From Sipunculus nudus (taxonomy: Eukaryota > Annelida > Sipuncula > Golfingiida > Sipunculidae), in assembly GCA_026874595.1 (NCBI GenBank), contig CM049307.1:33522862-33586861 (forward strand): 64,000 nucleotides of DNA, written 5' to 3'. Positions 61,310 to 64,000 of this stretch are shown here, piece after piece. The notes beneath the pieces were generated by a model. The model worked only from the letters and a program-made list of their open reading frames with translations. It did not search any database and was not told where the DNA came from. Every line of letters begins with the position of its first letter. The first letter of the stretch is position 1. Made by a program: the position numbers and the translations under genes.

Positions 61310-63310
61310 CAGTCAAGACGTGAGCTAACGGTGATATCACTGTGAGATCACACAAAACTCACACGGTGAGCTCACAACAGTGAGATCCTGATGATCTCAC
61401 TGTGAGCTCATCTTGCGATATATCATATTGTGACGACACTGTGATGTCACTGTGTGGTCACCATACACTTACACTCATATGGCTAAAAGGCAAAGGAATG
61501 TAATACAAGAACATTGGGTCATAAAATTTAATGTGTATTATTGCTTACTACAATTTTTATGCGATCTGATCGAAATCTGAATAAACAGTCACAGTGAGCT
61601 CCCGATGACCTCACTGTGACCTCATGTTGTGATATATCATATTGTGACAACGCTGTGATGTCACTGTGAAGTCACCATACAAACACATGCATATGGTTAA
61701 CAAGGCAAAGAAATGTAGCACTAGAATAATTTGATATAATATTTAATTAGATTTACTGCATATTACATTTTTTATACGACCTGAGTAAAATCTAAATAAA
61801 CATAACAGTGAGCTCTCCATGACCTCACTGTGACCTTATGTTGTGATATATCATATTGTGACGACACTGTGATGTCACTGTGAGGTCACCATATACTCAC
61901 ACACATATAGCTAAACAGGCAAAGAAATGTAACACTAGAATAATGTGATATAATATTAAATGAGATTTATTGCATGATTACATTTTTTATGCGGTCTTAT
62001 CAATTTTAAATAAACAGTCATAGTGAGCTCTCAATGACCTCAATGTGACCTCATGTTGTGATTTATCATATTGTGACCACACTGTGATGTCACTGTGAGG
62101 TCACCATACACTCACGCGCATATGACTGAAAAGGCAAAGAAATGTAGCACTAGAAAAATGTGATATAAACTTAATTGATTTTTATTGCATACTACAAATT
62201 TTTTTCATGCTGTCTAATAATTTTTAAATAAACAGTCACAGTAAGCTCTTGATTACCTCAATGTGACCTCATGCTGTGATAATTTGTATTGTGACGACAC
62301 TGTGATGTCACTGTGAGGTCACCATACACACATGCGCATATGGTTAAAAAGGCAAAGAAATGTAGCACTAGAATAATGTGATATAATATTAAATGAGATT
62401 TACTGCATATTACATTTTTTATACGACCTGAGTAAAATCTAAATAAACAGAACAGAGAGCTCTCCATGACCTCACTGTGACCTCATGTTGTGATATATCA
62501 TATTGTGACGACACTGTGATGTCACTGTGAGGTCACCATACACTCATACGCATATAGCTAAACAGGCAAAGAAATGTAACACTAGAATAATGTGATATAA
62601 TATTAAATGAGATTTATTGCATGTTACATTTTTTATGCAGTCTTATCAACTTTGAATAAACAGTCATAGTGAGCTCTCAATGACCTCACTGTGACCTCAT
62701 GTTGTGATTCATCATATTGTGACCACACTGTGATGTCACTGTGGGGTCACCATACACTCACGCGCATATGACTGAAAAGGCAAAGAAATGTAGCACTAGA
62801 ATAATGTGATATAATATTAAATGAGATTTATTGCATATTACATTTTTTATATGATCTGAGCACAATCTAAATAAACAGAACAGTTAGCTCTTGATTACCT
62901 CACTGTGATCTCATGTTGTGATATATCATATTGTGACGACACTGGTTAAAAGGGCAAAGAAATGAACCACTAGAATTATTTGAAATCAACTTGAAATGTA
63001 AAGGGTTTATTGCGCAGGCCTACTACGAGATTTATCTTATGATCTCTAAAAAATCTATATATACAGTAAGAGTGAACTATTTATTTCCTCACTGTGACCT
63101 CATGTTGGGATATATTATATTGTGACGACATTGTGATGTCACTGTGGGATCACCATACACTGGCATGCATGTGGTTGAAAAAGGAAAAAACGTGAACCAC
63201 CAGAATTATTTGAAATAAAATGTAAAGGGGTTTATTGCATACTGCAAGTTTTATCATGCGATCTCTTAAATTCTAAATAAACAGCCAACTCTCGATGACC
63301 TCGGCGGGGC
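61310..63310. repeat. 214 bp satellite array with trimeric higher-order structure
   Basis: The phrase TGACGACACTGTGATGTCAC (with variants) begins at 61431, 61645, 61859, 62074, 62292, 62506, 62720, 62934 and 63123. The period is 214-218, except the last step (189), where an internal deletion follows 62944. Units 2, 3 and 4 resemble units 5, 6 and 7 respectively more than their neighbours, giving a ~647 bp trimer. Examples: ATACGACCTGAGTAAAATCT in units 2 and 5; CATATAGCTAAACAGGC in 3 and 6; CGCGCATATGACTGAAAAGG in 4 and 7. The left edge (61310-61430) is rich in GTGAGCTCAC-type palindromes. The array ends near TCGGCGGGGCGTTAGC. No coding capacity. Confidence 0.9.
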
Positions 63311-63365
63311 GTTAGCAGGCAGGCAGGTTTTTATTATTTGTGCTTGCTACCCAAACACGAATGTT

Positions 63366-63538
63366 AAACATAAATATATATATAAATATATATATAATAA
63401 GTTATGTAATAATTTATAAAATAATATATATAATTAATTGTATTATATAATATTTATGTACAATATAAATATATTATTTCATTTAAGTAAAATATAGATT
63501 AAAATTATGTAATTATTAATATTGTATATAATTAATGT

Positions 63539-63591
<53 letters not shown>

Positions 63592-63600
63592 GTAATATTA
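63366..63600. repeat. AT-only low-complexity block with (TA)n
   Basis: Almost entirely A and T, including a long alternating TA stretch at about 63543-63590. It lies directly beyond the satellite array. Confidence 0.9.
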
Positions 63601-64000
63601 ATGTTATTTGGTAAATACAAGTGAAAACCAAACATTAAAAGTACTTGGGGGGGGACATATTTCAGTCAGGTCTTTACTGGACACAGCTGACCATATACCC
63701 CCTCATTAATCATATCATCAGCAGACCTGTTGCACTGGCTCTGTCCAGAGCGCAGGACAGCCCCAAGCTTGACACTATCAGCATGTGGTCCCACTCTGAC
63801 CTGTTACTGGATGCCTTACAGTTTCATTTTGAATAAGAACCTGCTCAGCCGTTATCTGGACATTTGGGCTGGCTTTTCAATCAGCCTTGTACTGTATGGC
63901 ATGTCAGGGAACTTCTAATGTCAGAGTGTTACTTCACAAAGACCTGAACCTGCAATAACCCTTTGACTACATAAGCCAGACAGGCTCAGATCATTTCTGT
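63601..64000. other. Unique sequence at the window end
   Basis: An 8-base G run near 63648. Two overlapping ~62 codon frames (63645-63918) have no recognised motif. Nothing else seen. Confidence 0.45.

Noticed and set aside
61310-63310. CRISPR-like regular repeats
   Set aside because: The units are 214 bp and contiguous, with no unique spacers, in a eukaryotic context. It is a satellite.

Overview
This window looks like A+T-rich metazoan nuclear DNA, most likely from a bivalve or another lophotrochozoan. It is not bacterial or viral. The reasons are GT-AG exons in very long introns, no dense long ORFs, abundant (TA)n and poly-C tracts, tRNA-derived SINEs, hAT-like and MITE-like elements, and low-copy repeat families of the kind I associate with bivalve genomes. 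The species assignment is inference.

Only one gene can be supported. It runs on the + strand and encodes a sperm-tail PG-rich (SHIPPO) repeat protein, best guess STPG1 (also called MAPO2). Its clearest exon is 17985-18100, with two PG-T-Y motifs and clean splice sites. Its probable last exon is 44517-44648, with a stop codon and a polyadenylation signal at 44667. Two short segments are weaker exon candidates at 12658-12720 and 23304-23384. The 5' part of the gene is not identified and may lie before the window. The roughly 26 kb between the two main exons is intron. No second gene was recognised.

Layout: 1-12657 is mostly unique AT-rich DNA with an ~80 bp tandem repeat (836-1425), an hAT-like element with an 8 bp target duplication (3462-4386) and a MITE inside a minisatellite (5971-6672). 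12658-18100 holds one candidate exon and the main exon, preceded by a tandem array of degenerate copies of its own 3' splice site. 18101-44516 is a large intron with two SINEs, tandem arrays of a repeat with a GGTGGCGCCACC-like core, a TIR element at 38890-39734 and a microsatellite next to nested hairpins. 44649-52424 is the 3' flank with further repeats. 52425-58290 is a C/T-rich minisatellite interrupted by three other blocks. 61310-63310 is a 214 bp satellite with trimeric higher-order structure, followed by an AT-rich block.

The most interesting signals are the duplicated splice acceptor (one copy would extend the exon by exactly 45 codons in frame), the trimeric satellite, and repeat families that carry nuclear-receptor-type AGGTCA direct repeats and TCAAGGTCA inverted pairs. 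All sequence comparisons were made by eye without database searches.
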